From positions 33,382,867 to 33,442,866 of the forward strand of contig CAIIXF020000008.1 of NCBI GenBank assembly GCA_903813345.2: a DNA stretch of 60,000 nt. The letters run 5' to 3'. The notes under the pieces were generated by a model, which was not told where the DNA came from, made no database searches, and saw only the letters and a program-made list of their open reading frames with translations. Origin of the DNA: Owenia fusiformis (lineage: Eukaryota; Annelida; Polychaeta; Sabellida; Oweniidae). Position numbers and translations under genes: made by a program. This document shows, one piece after another, positions 23,984-36,150 of this stretch. How positions within the stretch are numbered: the first letter of the stretch is position 1; each line of letters opens with the position of its first letter.

Positions 23984-24230
23984 CTTCTTCCGAAAGCATC
24001 CTGAACACAAAGCTCTGTTCGATGCCGACTGGATGAAACACGTGGACGACGACAACGAAGAGATGATCCGAGAGAGTATAGCGTTCGAAAACCACGCTGT
24101 GGCTATCTGGACAGTCTATGACGAGGTTATGGAGGACCTCGATGGAAATGTCGGTGGTGCAATAAGAACATTACATTCAACTGCAAAAATACATAAAAAT
24201 ATTGATGGCTTTAGTTCTGACTTTTTCAAG
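23984..24230 (+). CDS. N-acylated globin, exon 2 (haem-binding core)
   Basis: Begins after TTTTTCAG and restores the split Ser codon. FFRKHPEHKALF supplies Pro C2 and, six residues later, the invariant Phe CD1 (residue 70). FENHAVAIW contains the distal His E7 (residue 95). LHSTAKIHKNI contains the proximal haem-ligating His F8 (residue 128), followed by FSSDFF at the FG/G region. The CD-D loop is acidic (VDDDNEEM) and a few residues longer than in myoglobin. The exon ends AAG before GTAAAT in phase 0, matching the ancestral G7.0 intron. All key haem residues are present, so the protein is expected to be functional. Confidence 0.9.
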
Positions 24231-24833
24231 GTAAATCTCATATGATTTTTAATTTTTATGCTTGTGAACCAGACTTAGCTTTTTTATTTTGACTTTAACA
24301 ATCCATTTCATTGCAACATGCATAAGGTGACTATCTTTACACACATCATGTTAAGCGAAATATTTTTTCAAAAATAATACAGTACGTTTCATTTAACTTA
24401 AACAAAAAGGGAAGAAATAGTGAGTGAAGCAATTGAAACTTACTATTATTATTATGTCATCACCCCAAGGTTTGACATATTGTTATCTACAATCACAAAT
24501 GGATAGATGGACGGCGGTTGGTGTTCGGTGGTCGGCGACTGTAAAATGGCGTCTGTTGCATGGCGACTGTAACACATGGCAGGTGGTGGCATTTTGCATG
24601 TTAATGCCTCGTGTATCTTTACAATCTACTCATCCAATATTTCTACCAAACTTATATGCCTCAAAGTACCTCTCGTGTTAGTCTTCCTTATGTAGGAGTG
24701 TGTTTTCAAATTTCCGTAGACAAAGATACTGATCTACACCCCTTGGTCTAGTATAGGCGATACACTGTACTAAGGTGGTTAGTGTTTTAAATGAATAAAT
24801 ATGCAATTCATCTACATTTCCCTTTACTTTCAG

Positions 24834-24965
24834 GATTTTAAAGGAGTGTTTATAGATGGTGTTAAGAACGCGCTTGGCGATCGCTACACAGACGCTGCTG
24901 ACGAAAACTTTCAAAACTTTTATGCATTTCAATTGAAACATTTAGAAGCAGCTTTTAATAAATAA
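24834..24965 (+). CDS. N-acylated globin, exon 3
   Basis: Starts after CTTTCAG and codes 43 residues plus TAA: helices G and H (DFKGVFIDGVKNALG, ENFQNFYAFQLKHLEAAF) ending NK. The final codons themselves contain AATAAA (24957-24962); no other poly(A) signal close downstream was assigned. Introns: the first is ~3.78 kb (20200-23983) and contains a MITE; the second is 603 bp. Confidence 0.88.
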   Translation, partial: DFKGVFIDGVKNALGDRYTDAADENFQNFYAFQLKHLEAAFNK

Positions 24966-26225
24966 TGCATTGTTGAATCGGTCTAGTGCCAAGGCAGAAG
25001 GACATGCCAGTTAGATAATGGCCCGTGTAAATAACGTACTTGTAAATAGAGAGGGTCACTTGACGTGTAAATATTGAGATATTTCTTGGAGTTGTGCCTT
25101 GTACTGCCATCAACTGACCATCGACTATTATTCTGCGACTGCGGCCATCTCCATCTTTGGACGATCGGTCTAAGTGCTCACTATTCATAAGTCATTAATC
25201 ATAGGTAAACAATTTAACCAGTCTACCTCTGCATTATCAACGATGGATTGTTGACCTGATGATCTCCTAGGTGGAAAAATTACTGTTGACCTCGACCAGA
25301 TCAGACCTCGCGATTTATACAGTGGAGGTCTATAAATCCAATTCCCTTCAGCAATTGTATTGAGAGGATAAATGACGAAAATGACGTGCTACATGTAGTT
25401 GTTGATAACAAGGGAAATGCCATCCACCAAAGCTTTTAAACGCTGTGATTTAAGTGCGCAGAAAGAGGCAATATGAGACCCATTCAAAAATTCAAGAGAC
25501 TTGAGAAACAATTCTCTTGGAATATTTACTAGAGATACCGTCCAGGCAGTTTGAGAGCCGTTGTTTGAATTTAAAGGGAAAAATCAAAATATCCCTTTGC
25601 TCGGTTTGACCTAGTTTTGATGTAGATTGACCTACATTTTCAAAATGTCAGTACACACCTGGAGAATGCTATCAATTGATATTTTCAAAAAGTAGGACAC
25701 TCATTCGATACCATATGAATGTGACTTTGTTGAAACGAATGCATTCATAAAATGCCCGTGATAACGTGTAGAATACATGATTGTATAATGTGTCTAAGTT
25801 CAATACGATACTAATAAATTATAATACATGTATAAAAACATTTATTTGCGTTTTGTTTCTACTGACAAACGGTTTTTAAGTTGTTTTATTCGACGCTACG
25901 TCATGGTGACGTTAACAAACGATTCTTTATTTTAGGTATGACTTATAAACGCCTGGTGATCGGAAGAAACGAACGAAGGGGAGGAGCTGAATTTCGCAAT
26001 AAAACTAGAAGATTTATTTTTAAGAGAAAGTTTATAATTGAATTGTTAAATAAATAGGCACATGACACGGGGGAAATATGTTAGGTCTTCTAGTATTTTT
26101 TTAAACTATAATGGGCTTGTAAGGTAAGATCTATTAAAAAAGGCGCAGCGTCGCCAACATGCAAATGTCAATATTTTTGCTCTAAATCAAGCAACAGAGA
26201 TGTACACGACCGGTACAACGACCGG
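24966..26225. other. globin 3' flank, no gene seen
   Basis: No recognisable gene. Short frames lack motifs. Confidence 0.45.
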
Positions 26226-26673
26226 TACAAATATTTGTAAGTGACTTTATTATCACAAAACTACTAGTATTGTCATTGTTGGTTTTTTAAAATGCGTTAC
26301 CACACGTTATATAAAAAATAATCGAAAATTATTAGAATTGAACGAAAGGGAGGGGGAAGTGAATGGAGGGGGGAGTAATGTGTCTATGAGACATATGATG
26401 AGAGATATGTAACTTGACTTTATTTCCAGTAACTCCAAATGTCGCTATTTTTCACTCTTCGGAGATGTAACATCCAGTTACTGAGTTACTAAATTCATTT
26501 TTCAAACACACGAATTAGCTTTAAAGACATATTACTCCCCCTCCGTCCACCCCCCCCCCCGTTTAATTCTAATTATTTTCGATTATTTTTTATCCAACGT
26601 ATGGGGAAACATTTTTCAAGAAAACAGCAATGACATTAATTTTGTGATAAAAATGTCACTTATAAGTATTTAC
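26226..26673. mobile_element. ~450-bp foldback MITE
   Basis: Arms around AAGTGACTTTATTATCACAA and the matching TTGTGATAAAAATGTCACTT are followed inward by inverted G-rich/C-rich blocks (GGGAGGGGGAAGTG against a C-run near 26548). Its centre contains GTAACTTGACTTTATTTCCA, also found inside the element at 51266-52405, so the two are probably related. The borders are approximate. Confidence 0.65.
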
Positions 26674-26872
26674 AAGAATGCACATGTTTGATGGTTTATG
26701 TATTGGCAATCTATACGAGAGTCTTATAGGTAGCTCATAAGGTAAATTGGGACACAAGTATAACCAGATTTATAATCTGGAGCATATCAATCAACCCGAT
26801 GGAGAGATGGAAGAGTCATACTTGTGATTCAGATGAGATTCGTAAAGTTCTTTATCAGAGGAGCAAGCCAAA

Positions 26873-27725
26873 TTCACCCTATGCAGACAGAGCCTGTGGG
26901 AAATATTGGGTGCGGAGCAAATGAGCGGAGGGTGCGGAGCTAACGGTTATTTTTGAATTTAAATTTGGGATATTTCTGAAACTAAGCCGCTTTGGGACTT
27001 CAAATATACCAAGATATGTGTATTTGACACCAAATATCAATACAATTGTGAAAATAGTAGCGCAATTCATTCTATAGCGACGCAGTGTGCCTTAAACCTT
27101 TCCCAGACCTATATATTTTGAAATTATCCTTTTAATACTGAGTCCCCAGCATTCATAAAAAATGGTGTTCAAGGTGCACTATCTATACAAATTATTTTTG
27201 CATCTTGGAAGCCAGGCAGTAGCTGTGTGATTTTATAAAAATTCGGAAATTTTTTCAGATATGAGTCCCCTCTAAATATTGGGTGCGGAGCAGCTCCATA
27301 AACGTAGCTCCGCACCCAATATTTAGAGGGGCTCATATCTGAAGAACATTTCCGAATTTTTATAAAATCACACAGATACTGCCTGGCTTCCAAGATGCAA
27401 AAATAATTTGCATGGGTAGTGTATCTTGAACACCATTTTTTATGAATGCTGGGGACGCAGTATTAAAAGGATAGTCTCAAAATATATAGGTCTGGGAAAT
27501 GTTTAAGGCATACTGCGTCGCTATAAAATGAATTGCACTACTATTTTCACAATTTTATTGATATTTGGTGTCAAATACACATATCTTGGTATATTTGAAG
27601 TCCCAAAACGGATTAGTTTCAGAAATATCCTAATTTTAAATTCAAAAATGACCGTTAGCTCCGCACCCTCCGCTCATTTGCGCCGCACCCAATATTTCCC
27701 ACAGGCTCTGTCTGCATAGGGTGAA
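26873..27725. mobile_element. 853-bp near-perfect foldback element
   Basis: The left arm (26873-~27300) and right arm (~27310-27725) are inverted copies meeting at an AATATTGGGTGCGGAG palindrome. The ends are TTCACCCTATGCAGACAGAG and its reverse complement. The mirrored 63-aa frames (26879-27070 minus, 27528-27719 plus) are the same DNA read twice and are not separate genes. No clear TSD was found. Confidence 0.8.
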
Positions 27726-28148
27726 ATTGATTGAATTCATACAACGGTAGGGTGTGGATTACTTACGAGGGGTGATCAATAAGTAATGGACGCTCTTTTA
27801 CACAGATACTTTTTATAGACCAATTCCTAGCACATTCTTCAGTTTTGATACTGGATAACAAATACCATTTGGTATGACCTAAAGAAAGACAGATGGCAGT
27901 AGTAGCTTCCCTGACTATATATGAATTAAATAACAGACAAAACTGCCATCTTTCTGTCGAAGTAGGCCCAGTGTCTCTATGGTTTAGCCTCAGTCACATT
28001 GGAGAGGTTAAGCTTTGCATATATAATCGAAACTGAACCTGTACGTATCACTCGACCATATACAAATTCATGTAGCCTTCTCATATAAATAGCCGTTCAA
28101 ATCCAGTGTTTGTTTAGACTACACCATAGCGTGTAATGATTCTATAGT

Positions 28149-28354
28149 ATGTCCATGGGCGTAGCGCCCGGTACGCTGGGTACGCACAGGCGTACCAGAT
28201 GGTTGCAAATTCACTCCAAATACAACCAAATTTCAAAATTTTCCTGGGGGAGTACCCCCAGACCCCCCTGAATGCTCCATTTTTGATTCACCTAACTCTT
28301 GTTCCCGTGGTGGTGGCGTACTCCTTAGAAAAATAGCGCTTCGCCCATGATGTC
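28149..28354. mobile_element. 196-bp MITE with 5-bp TSD
   Basis: ATGTC (28149-28153 and 28350-28354) flanks 28154-28349, with ends CATGGGCGTAGCGCC and AGCGCTTCGCCCATG. It includes a GGGGGAGTACCCCCAGACCC hairpin. Confidence 0.7.
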
Positions 28355-29062
28355 ATTGATGCGGTTTTATAGCTGGTTTTCTAATACATATTTTAAACGA
28401 GCTCGTTTCGTAAGATTTTTGGCGCTAAATCATGCATGACATACATCATCGTGTTCAGCAAGAATTCAACTGTGCATCGAAATCAAAATTGACAGCAAAG
28501 TGTTCAATAGACACGAGTAAAATGGTTCCCGTTGACCCAACGTCAAATTTCAAAATCTCCCGTTCTAAACCCGAAACTCTGAAGCTGAAAGAGTATCTGA
28601 AGTAGACTAAGCGCGCATAAAACTATGAGCGCTCGATACATTCCTTTGTTAATTTTTGTACTTTGCGTTCACGGTTACGTTGTGAAAAACATCGTTAGCT
28701 TAACCTCTCCATTTGCTCTACACGGCGGGCGTCCGGCGGTCGTCACTATCGTTATTAACTTAACAATAATGAACTTAAAATAGAGAGATTTTGCAACTCA
28801 CTTAACTTATGAAGGGTTTGCTAACGTTATCATGTATTGCATAGCTCTCTATACGTCCATAAGTGTGATATGGACGACGATTTATAAGAACAGCAATCAT
28901 ACTCATGGACGCAAAGAGCTGTGCAATAAATGATGACGTAATCAAATGCTTTATAAGTAACACGGGAATAATAAGCATGCTAAGTTAGTGAGTTGCGAAA
29001 TATTTTTTTTACCTTTAATTCTACACCTCACAATCACTCCTCATCTGTCTTAGTCATTTAAG

Positions 29063-29216
29063 GATTTAAGCCCTGGACTCAGCGCAATGGAATGGCCATT
29101 CCTTGAAGATGTTGCTTTCCAAAATTTGCATGAGATGCGCAGCGAGTGTTAATTTAAGGAAACAACGCACGAAAGGAATGGTCATTTCACAATGCATTGA
29201 GTCTTGGGCTTAGATT
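29063..29216. mobile_element. 146-bp MITE with 4-bp TSD
   Basis: GATT is duplicated at 29063-29066 and 29213-29216. The ends are TAAGCCCTGGACTCAGCGCA and an imperfect reverse complement finishing GGGCTTA, enclosing inverted GGAATGGCCATTCC motifs. Confidence 0.7.
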
Positions 29217-31383
29217 ATTTTCACACATTGAAAAATATTTTCTGACATCTCACTTAAAAGATAAATGCGAAATCACTAAAAGAATATATTTGCAATGAAA
29301 CTTTTTGCAAGGGTCAAGTTGGCAAAACATTAATTTCAATTTGTAGAGTCAAGTTGTTGTCACATTGACAACCGCATAAGGAATGACCTTGGATGCGGTG
29401 GTTGGTTATAAAATGCACTGCAGTTATGTTTGAACAACACTTGATGCTCGTTCATCTCACTTATGTATTTTATGTATAAATAAAAGGATAGCATTGTTTA
29501 ATACTGCATCTTATAGATTTAATTTAAATAAACAACGTGCATGCACGCTAGTTGACGACGTGCAATTCTGATTTTTCTAATTATAGTTAAAACGTGAATG
29601 TTTATTAAATCTTAACTAATCCTAAAGTGTGTAGTTTAGAGAAGCATGTTCTTCATAAAAAATAAAAGACACTTTCATTTTCCAATCGGTCAAGACACGC
29701 CTAACCATCAACAACGTACAGTGACAAAATATACATTCGTACACTTGTAGATGTACGGTGTCACTATTAACTGGTTTGAAGCTAAAACTATGATGTAGGT
29801 TTAATGCAGGTTTTAAAAAATTTATCTAAGGAATACATAGAGGATTTCATGTTTACTTTCATGTGTATTCGTTTGGAAAGATCGACTTTTAGCTTTCTGA
29901 TTCTGTTAACAGATTTTCGAGCATCATTTTTTTCGTAGTAGACCTACCCACAAAAATTGATTGGTTGGAAAATGTTGTTTTTTCACATTTCCTTTGATCA
30001 TTTTTTCCCCTGTCGCCTAAGAATGTCGGTTATTTTTATGAGAATATGTTTCTCTAAACTTCAAAATTTGGGATGAATGAAGAGTGAATTATGTGGGTGA
30101 AAAAACACGAGCACTAGTCGAGAATCTCAACACGTAATTAGAAAGTAAAAAGTCTTGCCAAGAACATGCACATAAAATTAAACTTGAATACCCGTTAATC
30201 TTTTAAAACCTACATCACAAAATTTGCTTAAAATCGTTAAAATATGACACATACAGCTTAAATGTACACACGTATATTTTTCACTGTATGCTGTCTGGGC
30301 GTACCCGAGATTATGAACTTTTCAAAAATATTTTATGCAATTTCCATGTTGTAAACGTTTATCTTGAAATTCCTTCTCCAAAGATAGACACATGCTTTGT
30401 GATATGAATAGATGATTCAAAAGTATGAAAGAAAGAAATACCATTAATCGTCATATGAGTCACCTTGACCTATCTATTGGCCTCTATTCACTTTTGAAAA
30501 CGTTTGCATGCCATCGATCGGCAAAACATCTCGTGATCATGTTTATTAGGTATATAGGGACCGTCTCATATTCCCCAAAAATTCAATGGATTCTGACGGA
30601 TTGGTTTGTCTGATATGCATGTTTGTTTGTTCATTTTCCTGCCCAGAAGGTTAAATATATTTGCAAAGTCTCCAGTCATGAAACTTTGAAGACACAATGA
30701 TACAATTAATGTCAATGGAAAATTGTAAATAATACATGAGCGACTGCATGGTTAACTATTCTACTTAAATACTTTGCAATGGTCCCTTGCGTGCCTTAAT
30801 AAAACTCACATGCGTTGTATTGTGGACGACGATAAAACCGATATTCTCTTAATGGAAAATGGTCATGTGATGCACAGGTATACAAAGCTTAACCATACAC
30901 TATATATTGTACCTGCAGGTAAAATCGATTTCTACATTTACAGCGACAGATTGAACTACTGCAAACTACATGTACACCTGGGTTAAGATCAGACCTTTAT
31001 TCTTCAATTCTAGATTGGGATTTCTTCACTTCTGGAGACTACACTTCTGGAACCAGTTATTTACGTCTGGAGATTTTTAATTAACCCAGTTGAGGCTACA
31101 TAGTGAATACAAATCTAAAGTAAATACACAAATGGAGTTCACTACAAATCTGGAAGCATTAAATATCTGAGTGTAATTTCGATCAGTGTCGTAAGTATTA
31201 AATCTGGTGTCATTACGATACGTTGTGGCAAATCTACATTTCTGTTGTCACAACTACATATCTGGTGTCATAGCTCGGTCCTGGTGTCATTACTGCGGCT
31301 GTCATTAGAGCTACACATCTCATTCCTATGCTTTACGAATCAGAGATTAACACCTGAGATTATCATTTCCTGACAGTTCCACG
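29217..31383. other. no gene seen; lectin upstream region
   Basis: AT-rich. Between ~31020 and 31330 a degenerate short motif, ATCTGGTGTCATTA-like, recurs several times upstream of the lectin start. Function, if any, is unknown. Confidence 0.4.
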
Positions 31384-31623
31384 ATGAATGGATTTTCAAT
31401 ATGCACCTTACTGCTTCAACTGGTCAGCATATACGTGGAGGGACAGAAAACAACATTCTTAGAGGGCCCCCTAGGGGGTGACAGCAGAGAAAACGAACAA
31501 TGGATTTGCTCCCCATTCCGACCAGCCGTGGATGGCTGTAAGGACATGAGCCCAATGGAGGCAGATTTACAGAAAAAACAACAAGAAATTAATGAGCTGA
31601 AAGCCTCTCTGGCAAAATTGCAG
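31384..31623 (+). CDS. secreted C-type lectin, exon 1 (signal peptide, coiled coil)
   Basis: ATG at 31384 opens an 80-codon exon ending CAG before GTATGG (phase 0). Residues 1-20 (GFSICTLLLQLVSIYVEG core) form a signal peptide. A Cys-containing linker follows, then from about residue 56 a Lys/Glu/Leu heptad stretch (DLQKKQQEINELKASLAKLQ) that continues into exon 2 as EDLNTLK. This is a short coiled coil, likely to make the protein oligomeric. Together with exon 2 the product is 255 aa. Secreted coiled-coil CTLD proteins are expanded in bivalve immunity, so a role in binding microbial or self glycans is plausible but unproven. Confidence 0.82.
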
Positions 31624-33596
31624 GTATGGTATGATGGTTAATATCTGATTTACAACACCACTTGCACCAAAGTCCTCTATCAACTACTTCCCTATGAGGG
31701 AAGGAGGGCTTCTTCTAGCCTCCTTGTATCAGGGTATCCTCAAAACAGTGTATGTTATTGGAGGTATATTTGAGGGGTCACGAAAGCTTTGAGCAAGTCC
31801 CACCACTGTAATGGGCATATCATCCTGATACCAAGTGGCTCGTAGAACGTCTCTTTCAGATATGAAATCAAACTATTGTGAATGGTAGTCATATTCTCTT
31901 AATGATCGACTCACAGATTTGATTTCCAATTTTTATCCTTTTCGTTCGGCTAGTCCATGGACTTTCAATTAGAGTTGAAAGCCCATGGCTAGTCTAAAGG
32001 GGTCCTTCGAAACTATGAAACATCGGGGTGCTAATTAATGCATATGTTCGGTATTAATCAATTATTTGCAATGCACCATTGTCACAATTAGTAACACGAA
32101 TATTACAATTACGACACAAATGTCTTTGTTTCGACTCGTATCGTTAGTAATTGTGTTAAATATACTAACAATGTTGATGTAACATTTATGGCAGTGTACA
32201 TGTACATAGTCATATAAGAGGCTTAGCACATATGCCTAGCAATAATGGATGAAATTATATAATTATTGGATAAATGCGCTAATATTGGTGTATAAATAAT
32301 TTAACGACATGAATACTGAACCCAATGCTATAATAACAGCTTGACAGATATTTGAAATAATCAACACCATACATCGAACGTTCCAAATCGCGTTACGTGG
32401 AGAAAATTCCAATATTGAAATTACTTGTCTAAGCCATGAAAGTTCAAATACATAGTTTGTTTAGTCAACTTTCAGATGTGGAGGTAGTCAAATATGTTTC
32501 ATAAGAATGACCGCGTAATCAAATATCACGATTGTTACCTCAAGGTTTTACCACTAATATACATAAAGCGATCGTAATCGGTTAAGGAGAAAACGAGTAG
32601 GAATTATGTGATTAATCTTTAAGGATTGATCCTTAAGTACAACCACCAGTTTTGGTAATACAAGGTGTAAACGTACTAAAAGTGATTTTTATCATCCAGG
32701 AGCAATTAAATTGTATGTGATCCGAGATCATACATTGTCATAAGTTGTGTGAGAATACCATGTATGTAGCACGTACGATGATCTGATTATTTATTAGCTT
32801 GAGTGTATCTTGGTGAATGTGATGGATGCGTTTTACTTCGTGAATTTTCAAAACTGCACCCTGGGCAATGTACATATACACAAGTTGAACTCTTTCTTGA
32901 GTTTAAGTTGTAGCGTACATAGCAGTTCAAGATGTTTTTTACTTTTGCACGATTTTGTTTCATCATAGCTGATTTCAGTTCTTCACATGCCATGCTTCAG
33001 CCATCATGATAAACATGACATTTCATTTCTTCTCAGCCCTGAGATGGTGAAACGGGTGAAACAGAAAGATGGTATGAGTATCAGAATGCGTTTCAGCAAT
33101 CACATCTTTTTCCACCGCGACACGATATCCATTGGTTCTTTGTTAAATTCGTTGTTGTTTGTTATATCGAGCTGACACCTTGACAACTACAGTAGTTGTG
33201 AATCTATGTTTGCTATACATGTACCATATAAAATAAATGTTTTTGTGGTATCTTGCAAAAGATCAAGCTGATATTGTAACTGATTACATACTGCCGAGTC
33301 CTAATGTTTTTTTCTTAATATGAATACAATTTTAGAAGAAAATAAATGTGTAAGGCCTATAAAAATGTTTTTGTAAGATTACTATTTTATCAATACAGTG
33401 GTCCCCATTTGTATAAAATATTCAGAAGTTGCTAGCGCATGTAGCGATCGAGATTGAATCAACAATAAACAGAACAAATAAGCAATAAACGGCACTGTGA
33501 TAGCAATTTACAGCTGCAAATTCATTTAAAATTAGAAACTCATTAATGTTTACATCTTTTGGAATAAGAATATTTATTTTGAGTTTATATTTTCAG
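31624..33596 (+). other. lectin intron
   Basis: 1,973-bp intron with GT and TTTTCAG borders. Contains a small palindrome at ~31949-31999 (CCATGG cores, arms of about 18 bases). No further exon is needed, since both flanking exons are phase 0. Confidence 0.65.
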
Positions 33597-34124
33597 GAGG
33601 ATTTAAACACATTAAAAACAACAGGAGGAATTGGAAACAACAGTGGCTCCTGTCAAAAACGGACAGTGTGTCCTGATGGTTTCTATTTCAACGAGCAATT
33701 ACAATCGTGCTATCTTTTCCAATACGTTACAAATGCAACCTGGTTCGAATCTAACGCATTCTGTAATGCCATGGGAGCACATCTTGTTTCGATAGAAACT
33801 GCAGAGGAACATACGTGGCTTGTCCAAAAAATTAAGGACGACGGCAGTGCGTATAAATACAGGTTGGATACGGTCTGGCATGGGGGCACTGACGACATGT
33901 ACGCCCTTTGGACAGGGGGTAGTATGTTAACAGGAACATTTGGTTGGGCTGGAGGCCCTTGTTTTGATCCTAAAGTAGGAACATTTACTAAATGGGCCCC
34001 TGGACAACCGGATAACGCTAATGGAAAAGAGCAATGCACATTATTGTGGGCCGCTATGAATTTTGATTGGGGAGACTGGTACTGCTGGCATAGAATGCAT
34101 TTTATATGTGAAATAGATCTCTAG
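33597..34124 (+). CDS. secreted C-type lectin, exon 2 (QPD-type CTLD)
   Basis: Codes residues 81-255 and ends with TAG at 34122-34124; AATAAA at 34221-34226 is a likely poly(A) signal. The C-type lectin-like domain spans ~105-252. The Cys pattern fits the long form: C105-C118 (N-terminal hairpin), C136-C251 and C227-C243. Signature elements are HLVSIETAEEHTWL (the conserved 'HL.si.s..E..fl' helix), WAPGQPDN with the calcium-site motif QPD (217-219), and FDWGDWYC where WGD (238-240) replaces the usual WND. QPD usually marks galactose-type specificity, and the Asn-to-Gly change could weaken calcium and sugar binding. A Gly/Trp-rich loop (WTGGSM, FGWAGGP) precedes the site. Confidence 0.88.
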   Translation, partial: EDLNTLKTTGGIGNNSGSCQKRTVCPDGFYFNEQLQSCYLFQYVTNATWFESNAFCNAMGAHLVSIETAEEHTWLVQKIKDDGSAYKYRLDTVWHGGTDDMYALWTGGSMLTGTFGWAGGPCFDPKVGTFTKWAPGQPDNANGKEQCTLLWAAMNFDWGDWYCWHRMHFICEIDL

Positions 34125-34567
34125 ACACCATTTGCTCAAACGCTCAACCACCATGCATTCCAAATTTCAGTCACGTGACCCTGCCAAACATGTAACAAAA
34201 TCAATGAATGTCGTTAATGGAATAAAAAATATCTGAATAACATGGCGTCAATGACTGTGATTCAACCATTCATTCGTATTTTTAATTTAGACATTATGCA
34301 GTTTAATCACGCGACCCAGTTTACAGTTGTTCAAACCGCAGATATCCTTAAGGATACAGGGTAGCTAGCTCAATAAACCTTGGCTCAAGATACATGACAC
34401 GTTAGAGGAACGAGAACAATTCTCACAAATTGTTCCCTCTATCAGCTGCAGAAGTCCACTTTGTAGTTTATGTCCTACAAAGGCAAGCATGAGGGCCAAG
34501 TGGGACCATATAAAACGAGGACATTCATCTCTAGTGTGCATCAATTTATCGATTGATGGCTCCCCCA
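34125..34567. other. lectin 3' flank
   Basis: Apart from the AATAAA at 34221 nothing is seen. Confidence 0.5.
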
Positions 34568-34781
34568 CTCTACCTAACCACGTTTAAAAAGGGGCGCGGG
34601 TGACCGTGAAGTTGCAAATGGAGCGGGTATTCCCAATCTTTGTCTAATGGGCTTTTCTGGTAGTAATAAAAATATGTAATATGTAGTTTACCTCGAGGAA
34701 TATGGAAAAACTAATGTCCTGCATTTGTAACTTCACTGAAGCCTGTTTCCCTTTTAAACGTGGTTACATGGTAGGGTAGAG
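34568..34781. mobile_element. ~214-bp MITE
   Basis: Inverted ends CTCTACC-TAACCACGTTTAAA and TTTAAACGTGGTTACATGGTAGGGTAGAG, with further inverted GTGAAGTTGCAAATG/CATTTGTAACTTCAC inside. The TSD is unclear. Confidence 0.6.
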
Positions 34782-35160
34782 AGAACACTCCTGCCAAACG
34801 CGTAACGCAAACAATATATGGCTTGCTAGACGATGTAAAGTAAAGGAGATTCTTCATTTTCTACGATTTTTTATTAGGAGCTGCTACGTGTAGAAACAAG
34901 TTTATAATGATTGGATATTGGTCATATTGTGTATACATGTGGGAGTTAATTTTCCAAATATTGCCCATTGTGTATTTTCAATACATCTGCAGCGATATTT
35001 TAATTATTATAAGTTTCAGTTATTTCATGTTTTAGTTAAACACATATTGAATAGAAAAGCACATTAAATTCCTTTTTATATGCGCTTCAAAATAGGAGCT
35101 TATGTGAGTGTAGCACGTGTAGATTCTAGGATTTTAGATTCCGGACACATATGAGGCTCT

Positions 35161-35357
35161 GATATCACTCTACTATACCTTGCAATTGGTGTTCATGAGC
35201 AACCCATGTGGCTTATTATTTGTCTGTTCCTTATTAATGGTTTATCGTTTGAAAGTTAGATGTTACTAAGGCACTTTCAAAAATATACTAAACAATACAA
35301 TTAGACAAACAAATTATCTTATGCATTTCTAGGTGTTAGGTATAGTAGAGTGGATAT
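35161..35357. mobile_element. 187-bp MITE with 5-bp TSD
   Basis: GATAT (35161-35165 and 35353-35357) flanks 35166-35352, with perfect 14-bp ends CACTCTACTATACC. Confidence 0.72.
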
Positions 35358-36150
35358 ATAGAAATTATACAAGGATTAAATTGTATTATTTATTCAAGAA
35401 TTATATATATTGTGTTTATAGCCAAACAATGGGCTAGCTTACAAACCAATGCAATATACTGTTTATAATACAGTTTTACAATAATGAACATGTACCTAGT
35501 AATAAATATACATAGGAATAGAAATGGCATCCTTTAAATTTTTTTCCCACGATATTCAATAAGTTTTGCATCCCAATTTTAAATTTTCATATACAGGCCC
35601 CAGTATAACCAGACATTTGGTAAAAAGGCAGTTTTATTAGTGTTCAGTTTACATAAATCAACCCAGCCCACATGGTCTTATTAACCTTTTATAATTTCTA
35701 CAATGAATAAAAACATAATTATGAGGACAAATATACAATCATATGACAACGTATTTTGTCAAAATATTCAAAAATAAACTGTCTTGTCAAATGTTAAAAA
35801 TATACTGTAAGTAGTACACTTGATATGGTTCACAGTTGAGATTATTAAGATCTCTAAGTGTTGTATCGTTTTCAGCACTCCAATTGTACTTACTTATTAG
35901 GTAGAACCAGCTGGCTGGTTGTGTTGAAACTATCAAGACCAAATCTCCATAGAACTGTTCTGGTGTGTGCAAAATTTCATTGATGTCACTTTTCTAATTT
36001 AGGAGTTATTGCCTTTTTTCCGGTCACCCTGTATATCTTAGTAATTCATTCTTGTAAAAACTCAAATGCATCTGCCATCATAACAGTAACTAAGATTCAT
36101 CAATCTATAAATCGTCAGTCTTATCAGGATATGTATTGGAAATGTATGAA
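35358..36150. other. no gene; probable mariner-type end near 36000-36040
   Basis: On the minus strand CAGGGTGACCGGAAAAAAGG (around 36020-36040) resembles mariner terminal repeats, followed by a short open frame (35787-35972). No transposase motif or second end was found. Confidence 0.35.

Noticed and set aside
24424-25188. Short frames around globin exon 3
   Set aside because: They lie in intron 2 or antisense to exon 3, with no motifs.
26879-27719. Pair of similar 63-aa proteins on opposite strands
   Set aside because: These are the two arms of one foldback element and not a divergent gene pair.
33710-34039. 109-aa minus-strand frame over the lectin exon
   Set aside because: It is antisense to a clear C-type lectin domain with conserved Cys and QPD motifs.
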